Origin: DTU024 sp964518875 | GTDB taxonomy: Bacteria; Bacillota; Clostridia; Christensenellales; Aristaeellaceae | DNA length: 50,687 nt | Reading direction: 5' to 3' | Assembly (NCBI GenBank): GCA_964518875.1 | Contig: CAZFHI010000013.1 | Span: forward strand, 1 to 50,687 | In this document: positions 41,126 to 50,400 of the stretch, piece by piece | Layout of the letters: each line of letters starts with the position of its first letter | Numbering within the stretch: the stretch's first letter is position 1 | Made by a program: the position numbers and the translations under genes | Notes under the pieces: generated by a model | What the model was told of the DNA's origin: nothing | What the model saw: only the letters and a program-made list of their open reading frames with translations | The model's database searches: none

Positions 41126-41974
41126 ATGTTTACCAGGAAAAAAAGTTTATGGCTGTTTTTACTGCCAGGGCTTGCAGGCATTATGCTGTTTTACCTTGTG
41201 CCGTTTGCCGGAGGCATATACTTTAGTTTGACAGACGGAACAGTAAACAACCGCTTTGTGGGACTGCAGAACTATGAACGCGTCTGGGCAAACGGAGTGT
41301 TTCGCTTAGGGCTCAAGAACTCCCTTGAGCTTTCGCTTATATCGGCGCCGCTTATATTTGTTCTAAGCTTTATACTGTCCATAATGCTGCGGTCCCTTGG
41401 AAGAAACTCCCTGCCTTTCAGGAACATACTGCTTATGCCTTATCTTGTTCCAACGGCCGCGCTGCTTATCATATGGACGCTTCTGTTTGACTTTGGAGGA
41501 CCAATAAACAGGCTCGCCGAGCTGCTTGGCGCGGGGCGAGTTTTGTGGCTTGAAAGCGAAAAGCTGCGCGTGCCTATAGTGCTGTTGTATGTATGGAAGA
41601 ACATAGGCTTTTCAATAGTTATTTTCTCCGCGGCGCTTGAATCGGTTCCTGAAGAACTGTATGAATTTGCAAGGCTTGAAGGCGCGAACGCCTTTAAACA
41701 GGCGGTAAAAATAACGCTGCCTTTAATTTTGCCGACGGCGTTCCTGGTGTTTGTTCTGGCGTGGGTGAACGCGTTTAAAATATTCAAGGAAGTGTATTTT
41801 ATAGGCGGCGCTTATCCAAACGAAGCCGTGTACACGTTGCAGCACTTTATGAACAACAAGTTTTCAAAATTAGACTACCAGGACGTTACAACGGCCGCAT
41901 ACTCGTTCGCGGTTATAGTGCTCGCGCTGTTTGGCGTGCTTTACGCGCAAAAAGGAGTAAGAAGCAATGAGTAG
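41126..41974 (+). CDS. Sugar-type ABC transporter permease (MalF-like)
   Basis: A 282-residue membrane protein with six helices. The N-terminal motif FLLPGLAGIMLFYLVPF and the EAA coupling loop EFARLEGANAFKQAVKITLP are typical of MalF/UgpA-type permeases. GTAGGA precedes the ATG. It overlaps the next permease by 8 nt. The two should form the channel for the binding proteins upstream. No ATPase gene lies in the cluster; importers of this type commonly share one MsmX-like ATPase. Confidence 0.92.
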   Translation: MFTRKKSLWLFLLPGLAGIMLFYLVPFAGGIYFSLTDGTVNNRFVGLQNYERVWANGVFRLGLKNSLELSLISAPLIFVLSFILSIMLRSLGRNSLPFRNILLMPYLVPTAALLIIWTLLFDFGGPINRLAELLGAGRVLWLESEKLRVPIVLLYVWKNIGFSIVIFSAALESVPEELYEFARLEGANAFKQAVKITLPLILPTAFLVFVLAWVNAFKIFKEVYFIGGAYPNEAVYTLQHFMNNKFSKLDYQDVTTAAYSFAVIVLALFGVLYAQKGVRSNE

Positions 41975-42854
41975 CTTGAGCAAAACACATCATAAGCCGG
42001 GCAGCAGCAGGGCTTTGCGCGTGCTGTCCTATGTGCTGCTTGTGCTGATATGCGTTATAGTTTTGCTGCCCATAGTGCTTACGTTTTTGTATTCGTTTTT
42101 CCCCACAAAGGAAATGAGCAATTACCTTGAAACGCGCAATAACTATGACGAAAAAGCCTTTATGGATATACTGCTTGCGCCGTCAATCTTTTCTCTAAGG
42201 CAGTATTACAGCCTGCTTATAGAAAAGCCCGTTTATCTGCAGCTGTTCAACAACTCTGTAATATACACAGTAAGCATACTGATAGGGCAGGCAATTATAA
42301 TACCGGCGTTTGCGTACGCATTGAGCTGCTTTAAGTTTAAGGGCCGCGATCTTTTATTTTTTGGCATTCTGGCTCTCATGCTTTTGCCTTTCCAGGTTAC
42401 TATGGCGCCGAGCGTTCTTATTATGCGCTTTTTAGGGCTTATGGATACGCGATGGGCCATAATACTGCCAATGGTTATTTCGCCGTTTTACGTATTCCTC
42501 GTGCGACAGTATATGATTACTATACCTAAGGATATGCTCGAAGCCGGACTTATGGACGGCGCGGGAACGGTGCGCACGTTTTTCCACACAGTGCTCCCTA
42601 TTTCAAAGCCGATTTTGGGCGCCGCCTGCGCGCTTTCCTTTGCGGACAGCTGGAACCTTGTTGAACAGCCGCTTATATATCTTAGCAACACGAGAGATTT
42701 AATGCCTTTGTCCGTTATGTTTAACGACATGAGCACTAATGAAGCGGGCGTGGCTTTTGCAGGCGCGGCGCTGTATATACTGCCGGCGCTCTTAATATAT
42801 ACGTATTTTCAAGAGGATATTCTGCTTGGCATACAGCTGAGCGATATGAAATGA
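41967..42854 (+). CDS. Sugar-type ABC transporter permease (MalG-like)
   Basis: The product has 295 residues, six helices and the EAA loop EAGLMDGAGTVRTFFHTVLP, typical of MalG/UgpE-type permeases. There is a longer extracellular loop after helix 1 (about residues 45-75) than usual. AAGGAG lies 9 nt before the ATG, inside the upstream gene. It is followed after 9 nt by the adaptor gene. Confidence 0.92.
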   Translation: MSSLSKTHHKPGSSRALRVLSYVLLVLICVIVLLPIVLTFLYSFFPTKEMSNYLETRNNYDEKAFMDILLAPSIFSLRQYYSLLIEKPVYLQLFNNSVIYTVSILIGQAIIIPAFAYALSCFKFKGRDLLFFGILALMLLPFQVTMAPSVLIMRFLGLMDTRWAIILPMVISPFYVFLVRQYMITIPKDMLEAGLMDGAGTVRTFFHTVLPISKPILGAACALSFADSWNLVEQPLIYLSNTRDLMPLSVMFNDMSTNEAGVAFAGAALYILPALLIYTYFQEDILLGIQLSDMK

Positions 42855-42863
42855 GGTATCAGC

Positions 42864-44294
42864 ATGACTTTTAAACAGAAAGCTCTGAAGGGCATAGTTA
42901 TTTTAGCGGTGGTGCTGCTTGTGAGCATGTTCTTTAGCAAGACCATACAGACAATTACTACGCCTAAGATACAGAAGATAAGTTCGACGAGGGGAAAGCT
43001 TGAAGAAAAAATACCCGTAACGGCGAAGCTTGATTTTTCAAAGGGAGACCCCGTCGTTATAAAAGAAGCGCAGGGCCTGGGCGCGACTGTAAGCAAGGTT
43101 ACCGCCAAAACAGGGTACAGCGTAAAAAAAGGCGACCTGCTTGCAGAGTTTATTCCAACAGACTTTGAGAGCAAAATAAAGCCTCTTGAGGATGAATATA
43201 TGAAGGCTGCGCGCGAAACCACGGAGCGCATAGCGAAAAGCATACGCATTAAGCAGAATTCAGAGCATAACGACGCCTATAATAAAATGATACATACGGC
43301 GGACGACTATTATTTTGAACGCATTAACGCGATTATGCTGGCTTCACAGTTAGGCTATGAATTAAACCCGGATATTGAAACGTGGGGCGTAAGGCCTGTT
43401 GATGAAGAAGAAAAAAAGAAGCAGAGCAATGAAGAACCGCAGGAAACGCCAAAACCCGTTGAATATCCTGATGAAAAGGAGTACCCGGGCTTAAAGGCGC
43501 AGATGAAAAAAACCTATGAAGCCTTCTTAAAGTACGACGCTGCAAAGCAGTTCTACCGCGATATATACCAGGGCAAAACAAATATAAAGCGCGTAGGCGA
43601 CGGCACGTTTGAATACATAAAAGAGCGCGACGGGCTTATAGAAAAGCGTGAAAAGGCAGAAAAAAGCATACTGGAGCTTGAAGAAAAGAAAGCCAAAATG
43701 CAGGCGGTATATGCGCCGCACGACGGCTTCCTTACGGATTTTTCCCTTAAGGTGGGCGACACATACGACGGCATAAAGCCCTTGTACCATATAAGCCGGG
43801 AGGGCGAAATACCCGTTCTAAGCTGCGATATTTCAAACATTAAAAAGACGATTAAAAAAGGAATGAAGGTAAGCGTTGAAGGCATAAAGAAAGATCTGAG
43901 CATTTCGGATATAAGGCTGTCAGCCGACAACAAGAAAACTGCCTACATTGACCTTAAAGAAAAGGATATTTCAAGCCTGGGCGGGCTTTCCAATATAATA
44001 GATAAGGAAATTAAAGCGCATATTATATACAAGGCGGACAACACGAGCACGCTTATTCCCGCGAGCGCCTTAAGGACGGATTCAGACGGCAGCAATTACG
44101 TGTTCGTAGTTAACAGAAGCTGGGGCGGCATGCTTAGCAACTCTTCAGAAACCGTAAAAAAATTCCCCGTAAAGGTAATAGAAAAGTCTGATAAAATGGT
44201 GTCTTTAGAGGACGACCTGAGCTATCAGGAAATAGCGGACAATGAGGACAGAACCATAAAAGACGGCCAGCAGGTAATGGAATATGTCAACTAA
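42864..44294 (+). CDS. MacA/HlyD-like membrane fusion (adaptor) protein
   Basis: The 476-residue protein has one N-terminal membrane helix (about 8-26). A lipoyl/barrel half (PVVIKEAQGLGATVSKV, GYSVKKGDLL) follows, then a long charged helical hairpin (about 105-275) and the second lipoyl half (YAPHDGFLTDFSLKVGDTY). A beta-barrel tail ends it, with PASALRTDSDGSNYVFVV. That order is the adaptor fold of MacA, HlyD and RND-type systems. A K/E/P-rich insert (about 185-205) interrupts the hairpin. It overlaps the next gene by 11 nt. In the family it works with a MacB-type permease, which fits the next gene. Why it is in an importer operon is open. Confidence 0.83.
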   Translation: MTFKQKALKGIVILAVVLLVSMFFSKTIQTITTPKIQKISSTRGKLEEKIPVTAKLDFSKGDPVVIKEAQGLGATVSKVTAKTGYSVKKGDLLAEFIPTDFESKIKPLEDEYMKAARETTERIAKSIRIKQNSEHNDAYNKMIHTADDYYFERINAIMLASQLGYELNPDIETWGVRPVDEEEKKKQSNEEPQETPKPVEYPDEKEYPGLKAQMKKTYEAFLKYDAAKQFYRDIYQGKTNIKRVGDGTFEYIKERDGLIEKREKAEKSILELEEKKAKMQAVYAPHDGFLTDFSLKVGDTYDGIKPLYHISREGEIPVLSCDISNIKKTIKKGMKVSVEGIKKDLSISDIRLSADNKKTAYIDLKEKDISSLGGLSNIIDKEIKAHIIYKADNTSTLIPASALRTDSDGSNYVFVVNRSWGGMLSNSSETVKKFPVKVIEKSDKMVSLEDDLSYQEIADNEDRTIKDGQQVMEYVN

Positions 44295-45474
44295 AAGAGC
44301 CGTACTGCTTATAATTCTGCTCGCCCTCATCGCGTCTGCATATACGTCTGTAAAAAGCCGGCCTGATTATCTGTCTTACGTTTTCGCAGCCCCCAAAGCG
44401 GGCGTTGAAGAAGAAATTAAAGAAAAAGACAAGGCGCAGGAAGAAGAAACAAAAAAAACGCCTCTTTCAGAAACGGATAATATGCTTAAGAGAATAGACG
44501 AAGCGAAAAAAGAATGGGGCGAAAACGTATCGTCAAGCATGATAGTGTCTTTGAAGAACGGGGCGTCGCTTACGAGCGACCGCGATTCTTCCGTGCAGGC
44601 GTGCGTAATGGGCTTCTGGGGCGATATATATATGATAGACGCTCCGGTGCTTGCTTCGGGCAGGCTTTTGTACCAGGAAGAAATAGACAACGGAGCCTAC
44701 ACAGCCGTTCTTGACGAGCAGACGGCGGTAAAGCTTTTCCGCACAGGCGAGCCCATAGACAGGCTGCTTACCATAGACGGCAGGGAGTTTCGCGTAGTAG
44801 GCGTTATAAAGCATGGTAGAAGCGCGGCGGAAAAGGACGAGCTTAGAATCTCCGTCCCGCTCAAGGCTCTTGATAAAATAAGCTTCCAGAGCGATATTTA
44901 TTCAATAAACGTTAAAACGCAAAAAGGGCAGGGAGCGCATGGAAAGATAGAAAGCTCGCTTAAGAGCATAAATCCCGGCGGCACCTTGTATAACCTGTCA
45001 AAAGAAAAGCACAGGAGCCTCCTGCCTGTGCGCTGGGGAGCGGGCTATATCGCCATACTTGCGCTTGGCATACTTAAAAAAATGCTGATTGTGTTTTCCA
45101 AAGTGCAGTTTGAAAAAGAAAAAGCGAAGCTGACGAATCAATACTTCCAGGATCTGCTTCCCGTATGGATTATTAAGGCGGTTCTTGTTTTCGCCTTATG
45201 GCTGTGCTGGCTTTACGCGGTATATATGCTGTTTCAGTTCATGGTAGAGCCTGTGTACATTTTCCCCGAATGGGTGCCAGCCACTTTAGTGGAATGGTCA
45301 GATATAAGCACGGCGTTCTGGAACAACCGCGAAACCGTAACAAACCTTATAGAAATGCGCATACCGTCCGTGCTTGATTTGCGCTACTACCACCGCATAT
45401 TAACGGCGCTGTGCATATGCTTTGCAGCGCTGCTGCTGAAGCCTTACTACAAAATCAAGCAGAAGTTTGAATAA
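44284..45474 (+). CDS. MacB/FtsX-like permease without ATPase domain
   Basis: The protein has 396 residues. The layout is that of MacB-type permeases: one helix (about 5-22), an extracellular core domain (about 60-235), then three helices near 250-270, 295-325 and 370-390. The core carries the typical MacB_PCD pattern (VLASGRLLYQEEIDNG, AVLDEQTAVKLF, IDGREFRVVGVIK). A charged K/E-rich stretch follows the first helix. It lacks the ATPase domain found in MacB itself, and no LolD/MacB-type ATPase gene is adjacent. Upstream is its likely adaptor. Function is inferred: mechanical coupling or export of a peptide, drug or glycan product. Confidence 0.75.
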   Translation: MSTKRAVLLIILLALIASAYTSVKSRPDYLSYVFAAPKAGVEEEIKEKDKAQEEETKKTPLSETDNMLKRIDEAKKEWGENVSSSMIVSLKNGASLTSDRDSSVQACVMGFWGDIYMIDAPVLASGRLLYQEEIDNGAYTAVLDEQTAVKLFRTGEPIDRLLTIDGREFRVVGVIKHGRSAAEKDELRISVPLKALDKISFQSDIYSINVKTQKGQGAHGKIESSLKSINPGGTLYNLSKEKHRSLLPVRWGAGYIAILALGILKKMLIVFSKVQFEKEKAKLTNQYFQDLLPVWIIKAVLVFALWLCWLYAVYMLFQFMVEPVYIFPEWVPATLVEWSDISTAFWNNRETVTNLIEMRIPSVLDLRYYHRILTALCICFAALLLKPYYKIKQKFE

Positions 45475-45476
45475 AA

Positions 45477-45822
45477 CAAAAAGCTGACGAAATTCTCTTA
45501 CCAAAAGTTGAAGCAAGCGAAACATTAACGGACTTCTCCTCTCAAAATTTGCAAGCGAAACATTAAAGAAATTTTCTTAGCAAAAGCTGACGTATGCGAA
45601 ACATTAACGGACTCCTCCTCTCAAAATTTGTAAGTGAAACCTTAAAGAAATTCTCCTTCCAAAAGTTGACGCAAGCGAAAGCTTAAAGAAATTCTCTTAG
45701 CAAAAGTTGACGCAAGCGAAACTTAAACGGAACTCTCCTTCCAAAAGTTGACGTATGCGAAACATTAACGAACTCCTCCTCTCAAAATTTGCATGCGCAA
45801 AGCTTTAAAAAAACCCTCCTCT
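45477..45822. repeat. Degenerate tandem array of 38-41 bp units
   Basis: Eight units start at 45502, 45543, 45581, 45622, 45660, 45701, 45742 and 45783, after a truncated one at 45477. Lengths are 41, 38, 41, 38, 41, 41, 41 and 40 bp. Each opens CAAAA, most carry GCGAAAC-TTAA in the middle and end in a CTCCTCCTCT or TCTCCTTC tract. Units 2+3 and 4+5 form a 79 bp higher-order pair. There are no spacers, so it is not CRISPR. The plus-strand RNA carries anti-Shine-Dalgarno-like tracts; the minus strand carries GGAGG followed 7-10 nt later by ATGTTTCGC in four units. It lies in the 3' region of the operon, before its terminator. Confidence 0.9.
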
Positions 45823-45828
45823 CAAAAT

Positions 45829-45857
45829 AAAAAAGCCTGTGAAACACGGGCTTTTTT
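45829..45857. terminator. Bidirectional terminator
   Basis: AAAAAAGCCTGTG and CACGGGCTTTTTT form a 13 bp stem with one G-T pair and an AAA loop, with A and T tracts at both ends. It serves both the operon to the left and yebC on the right. Confidence 0.9.
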
Positions 45858-45922
45858 ATTGCTTACGTACGCCGCAGCGCTTGCAATTTCAGCTTACACT
45901 ATGGGCGTCGCTTAATAAAATG

Positions 45923-46672
45923 CTATTCCTCGTCGCTGTCGTCATCCGGCAGATTGGCGTTATGGTACACGGCCACGACGTCGTCGTCGTCGTCTAACAT
46001 ATCGAGCAGCTTATTTATTTTTTCAACGGTTTCAGCGTCTGTTACGTCGTTAAGCATCTGCGCAACATAGCCTCTTTCAGCCGAAACGAACTGATAATTA
46101 TCCTTTTCAAGCTCCTCGCGCACGGAAGAAAAGTCGTTGGGGGCGGTAATAATTTCGTAGCCCTCTTCGCTTACCTTAACGTCCTCGGCGCCTGCCTGAA
46201 GGGCGTTCATCATAAGCTCGTCCTCGTCTATCTCGTCGCTGTTTTCTATAAGTATAGTGCCCTGGTAGTTAAAAAGGTAGCCGACAGAGCCGGTCTGTCC
46301 GAGCGAGCCGCCGTTTTTGTCGAATATATGCCGGACATCTGAAGCGGTGCGGTTCCTGTTGTCTGTAACGACTTCAAGTATCACCGCAATGCCTCCCGGG
46401 GCGTAGCCTTCATAGACTATTTCTTCATAGTTGACGTTTCCAAGCTCCCCGGAAGCCTTTTTTATGCTTCTTTCTATGTTGTCGTTAGGCATGTTGTTTG
46501 CGCGCGCCTTAGCTATAACGTCGCGCAGCCTGCCGTTAAGCTCAGGGTCGCCTCCGCCTTCCCTTACGGCCATGGCTATTTCGCGCCCTATTTTAGTGAA
46601 TATTTTTCCTCTTGCGGCGTCTGCCTTGCCTTTCTTATGCTTTATGTTTGACCATTTAGAATGTCCTGACAT
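45923..46672 (-). CDS. yebC: YebC/PmpR-family regulator (TACO1-like)
   Basis: The 249-residue protein begins MSGHSKWSNIKHKK and contains NMPNDNIERSIKKA, the YebC signatures, and ends in an acidic tail. Members act as transcription regulators or, as shown for some, as translation factors that relieve ribosome stalling on proline stretches. AGGAGG is 7 nt before the ATG. It lies 41 bp after the phosphodiesterase gene, probably in the same operon. Confidence 0.96.
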   Translation of the reverse strand: MSGHSKWSNIKHKKGKADAARGKIFTKIGREIAMAVREGGGDPELNGRLRDVIAKARANNMPNDNIERSIKKASGELGNVNYEEIVYEGYAPGGIAVILEVVTDNRNRTASDVRHIFDKNGGSLGQTGSVGYLFNYQGTILIENSDEIDEDELMMNALQAGAEDVKVSEEGYEIITAPNDFSSVREELEKDNYQFVSAERGYVAQMLNDVTDAETVEKINKLLDMLDDDDDVVAVYHNANLPDDDSDEE

Positions 46673-46713
46673 TGTTGTCCCTCCTTGATATTCGGTTAAT
46701 TATACCACGCAAA

Positions 46714-47454
46714 TTATTCCTTGAAAAGGTTTTCTGCGAGCGCCTTAGCCCTGTCAGGGTAGTTGGTTATAAGTATATCCGCTCCGCTTAAGAGCACGCG
46801 CTGCATGTCCGCTTCTTCGTTTACAGTCCACGTGTTTACCGCAAGGTTTAGCGCGTGCGCTTCGCTGCATTCGTCAGGGGTAAGCAGTATTTCTCCAAAA
46901 TGCGGGTGCAGCGCGTCAACGCCTATGCTTTCAGCGTAGTCCCACGGCTTTATTATGCAGCAGTTGTACAAAATGCCGCATACAGCTTCGGGGTTTATCT
47001 TTTTTAATTTTAACATACTGTAATGATTAAATGAAGAATATACTATCCTGTCTTCCATGCCTTTTTTTGCGGCCAGTTCAAGGCAGTCTTCCTCCATGCC
47101 TTCATATGGCAGTATGCTGTTTTTAAGCTCTATGTTTATGTTAAGGTTTGTGCCTTTAAGAAGGTCGAACACTTCTTCGAGCGTAGGTATTTTTTCGCTT
47201 TCATAGCCCATATGGTTTACGCCGAAATTAAGCTTTTTAAGGCTGCGAAGCGATATGTCGCATACGCGCCCCGTGCCGTCGCTCACGCGGTCTATTCTTT
47301 CGTCATGTGCCACTACAAGCTGCTTATCTCGGGTGAGCTGCACGTCAAGCTCTACTCCGTCGGCGCGCTGCTCGACCGCAAGGCTGAACGCCGCAAGCGT
47401 GTTTTCCGGCGCGTACCCTGAAGCGCCCCTGTGTCCGTAAATTTTTGTTTTCAT
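46714..47454 (-). CDS. Glycerophosphodiester phosphodiesterase
   Basis: This 246-residue enzyme splits glycerophosphodiesters to glycerol-3-phosphate and an alcohol. Catalytic residues are visible in GHRGASGYAPENT (H8, R9, E20), GVELDVQ (E37, D39) and AHDERIDR (H52). It has no signal peptide, so it should act in the cytosol, like UgpQ. Its ATG overlaps the beta-galactosidase stop (ATGA), implying translational coupling. Confidence 0.93.
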   Translation of the reverse strand: MKTKIYGHRGASGYAPENTLAAFSLAVEQRADGVELDVQLTRDKQLVVAHDERIDRVSDGTGRVCDISLRSLKKLNFGVNHMGYESEKIPTLEEVFDLLKGTNLNINIELKNSILPYEGMEEDCLELAAKKGMEDRIVYSSFNHYSMLKLKKINPEAVCGILYNCCIIKPWDYAESIGVDALHPHFGEILLTPDECSEAHALNLAVNTWTVNEEADMQRVLLSGADILITNYPDRAKALAENLFKE

Positions 47455-50400
47455 AATTCCATCCTTCTTGCGGCTGTATGCGCCGCCTGCTTCGTAGATA
47501 TGCTTTGCCCGTCGTAGGGCTTGATTACAAATGAAAACTTGAAGTTTTTGTTAAGGTACAGCCTGTCTTTTTCGAGCGGCTCAGGTCCGCAGGAATTGCT
47601 GCCTAATGGACCCATAAGGCCGTCTACGCTGACAAACGTGTCCTTGTTTCTGGGAAGCTCAAAGCTGTGCTTTGCTGCCTGGAGATCTTCCTGGCTGTAG
47701 TCGTGGCATGTGAAGGCGAATTTTTCGCCCGCTATAATAAGCCCCAGGCCTGAGTCGTTTTGCACGGATACGAACTTAGTGTCTTCGTGGGAACCGTTTT
47801 CCTGCGGGTAAATATATTCCTCGTGCATTTCCGAAACGGTTTTTTTGTACAGACCGATAAACGCGTAGCTTTTTTTATCGGGATAGCTTTCATTCGGGCC
47901 TCTGCCAAGCCAGCGTACATTCTTAAATTCTTCGGGCATGCTGAACCTGAAGCCAAGGCGCGGGACGTACATGTTTTTAAACAGATCCCTGGGCTTATTG
48001 CCTATGCCGTGCTCGTTCCATTTAAGCGGCACGAAGCTTAAACTGTATTTAAGTTCTCCCGTGTTAAGCACTATAAATTCCTGCACGGTCTTTACTATGG
48101 GCGGGTAAATTTTTGGCGCGTGAGCGCTTTCAACTATTATGGTAATTCTATCTTCCACTTCCTGAGCGCTGAAATTTGTAACCCTCTGCTGAAGCCGGTT
48201 AAGGCCGTACGTTTCCCAGGCCTTGGCTATGTTTGCAAAGCCCCTGTCGTTATCCGTGGTAGCCCTGTACATATTTACAGTAAACGGAGCGTTGGTTAAA
48301 TCAAAGCCTGAGCGGCGTATTTTTTCCAAACCGTTTCTTGAAAAAACGTATTCGCAGCTTCCAGCGCTTACGGTATAAAGCTGCTTGTGCCATGCGGCGT
48401 TAAGCGACTTTGCAGGTTCTTTAAATGCGTCTTCTTCAAAGCCTTCGCTTAATTCAAGCTGATCGCGGCAAACGAGGTAATTTTGCTCAGCCCATGAGGT
48501 AGCTTTTGCGAGGCGGAACTCAAGATTTAAAAACGAGCCTTTTTTGTATGCGCCTAACGCAAGAGAAACCGTGCGCTTTTTGCCGGCCGGACATTTAACG
48601 TTTAACGAGCCTGAAGAATATACTCTGCCTTCGCCTTCGACTGACCAGAAGATATTGAATACGCTTAAATTCGTAAAGTTATACAGATTTTTAAGGCGTA
48701 TTTTCCCGTTTTTTTCGTCTGTAAGCTCCGCCCTTACTGGACGCACCACGTGGGCGTATTCAAGCATGGCGCTGTGCGGCTTCCGTTCAGGTGAAAAGAA
48801 AGCGTCAATACAGAAATTGCCGTCGTTAGGATAATCGCCAAAGTCTCCGCCGTAGGCGAAGTACGGTGTTCCGTCAGATGTTTTTGTAAGAAGCCCGTGA
48901 TCCACCATCTCCCAGCCGCAGCCGCCCGTAAGACGGTCGTACTTGTATATGGCTTGCCAGTAATCCTCTATGTTGCCGGGCCCCTGCCCCATAGAGTGTA
49001 TGTATTCGCATATGAAGTAGGGCTTGGAGTTCTTTGATTTGCCCTGCTTTATAACATATTCCACTGAAGGATACATATTGGAATACATATCGGCGGACTC
49101 TGCTTCAAAGTCCTGCTCGTAATGTATAAGGCGCGACGTGTCAAGGCTTCTTACAGCTTCCGCCATTTTAACATGGTTTACTCCGTAGCCGGATTCGTTG
49201 CCTAAGGACCAGAATATAATGGAGGGGTGGTTAAAATCCCGCTTGACCATGCGCACGCATCTGTCCACCATTTGCTTTTCAAAGCGCGTGTCGCGGGCGA
49301 TTAGGTTCATATCGTCGATAAAATCAACGCCGTGGCACTCTATGTCCGCTTCGTCTATAACGTAAAGCCCGTAATAATCGCACAAATCGTAAAAGGCGGG
49401 ATCCGCAGGGTAGTGGCTTAAGCGCACAGTGTTCATGTTGAAGCGCTTCAGAAGCTTTACATCCTTTTCCATAAGATCAACAGGGCTGAAAGCGCCTAAA
49501 GCAAAATGCGTGTCGTGGCGGTTTAAGCCCTTAAGTTTTACGGGAACGCCGTTTATTAAAAGCCTGCCTTTATCCGTATCTATGCGGCGAAAGCCGACTT
49601 TTACCGCCTGCGCCTGGTTTTTTATGCTTACAAGCAATGTGTATAGACAGGGCGTTTCAGCAGTCCACTTGGAAACGTCGCTTAGTTTTTTGCTTAAAGA
49701 AGCGACGCCGTCTTTAACGCGGACGCTTTCCGTGAATACGTTTTTGTCATCATGGCTAAGCAAGCTAAATTCAACTATGTCGGCGCCCTGTACGTTTACG
49801 CTCGCGTTTAGTATGCCGGAAGCGTAATCGTCTGACAAAGTGGCGGATACGTTAATGTTTTCTATTCTTTTTGATGAAAAGCTTAAAAGACTTACGTCTC
49901 TGAATATGCCGCTTAAGCGCCATTTATCCTGGTCTTCAATATAGGTTCCGTCCGACCATTTGAATACAAGAACGTCGAGCGTGTTTTCTCCGTCGTTCAA
50001 AAACGCGCTTATGTTAAATTCCGCGGTTAAATGCGGGCATTTTGTAAAGCCTGCAAACCGCTTGTTTACATATACGTAAGCGCAGGAATCTATGCCTTCA
50101 AAGCGCAGAACGGTTTCCCTGTTTAAAAAGGCTTCGGGCAGATAAAAATTCCTCTGGTACCAGCCCACCTTGTTATCGTCCGGCACATACGGCGGGTCGT
50201 AGGGTATGGGGTAGCGTATATTGGTGTACTGCGGAGCGTCAAAGCCCTGCGTCTGCCAGCACCCGGGAACAGCTATGCTGTTGTCAGGCGCGCATTTAAG
50301 CAAATCCTCATCTATCGCGTCGCTGCCGTTTAAAAGCTCAAAGCGCCATAGCCCGTTAAGAGACGTAAAATAAGGCGAAAGAGCGGGCAGATTCTTTTTA

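Noticed and set aside
45477..45822. CRISPR array
   Set aside because: Units are contiguous and degenerate along their whole length; there are no unique spacers and no cas genes nearby.
45829..45857. parS-like GTGAAACAC sequence
   Set aside because: It is the loop-proximal part of a clear bidirectional terminator and lacks the full parS palindrome.
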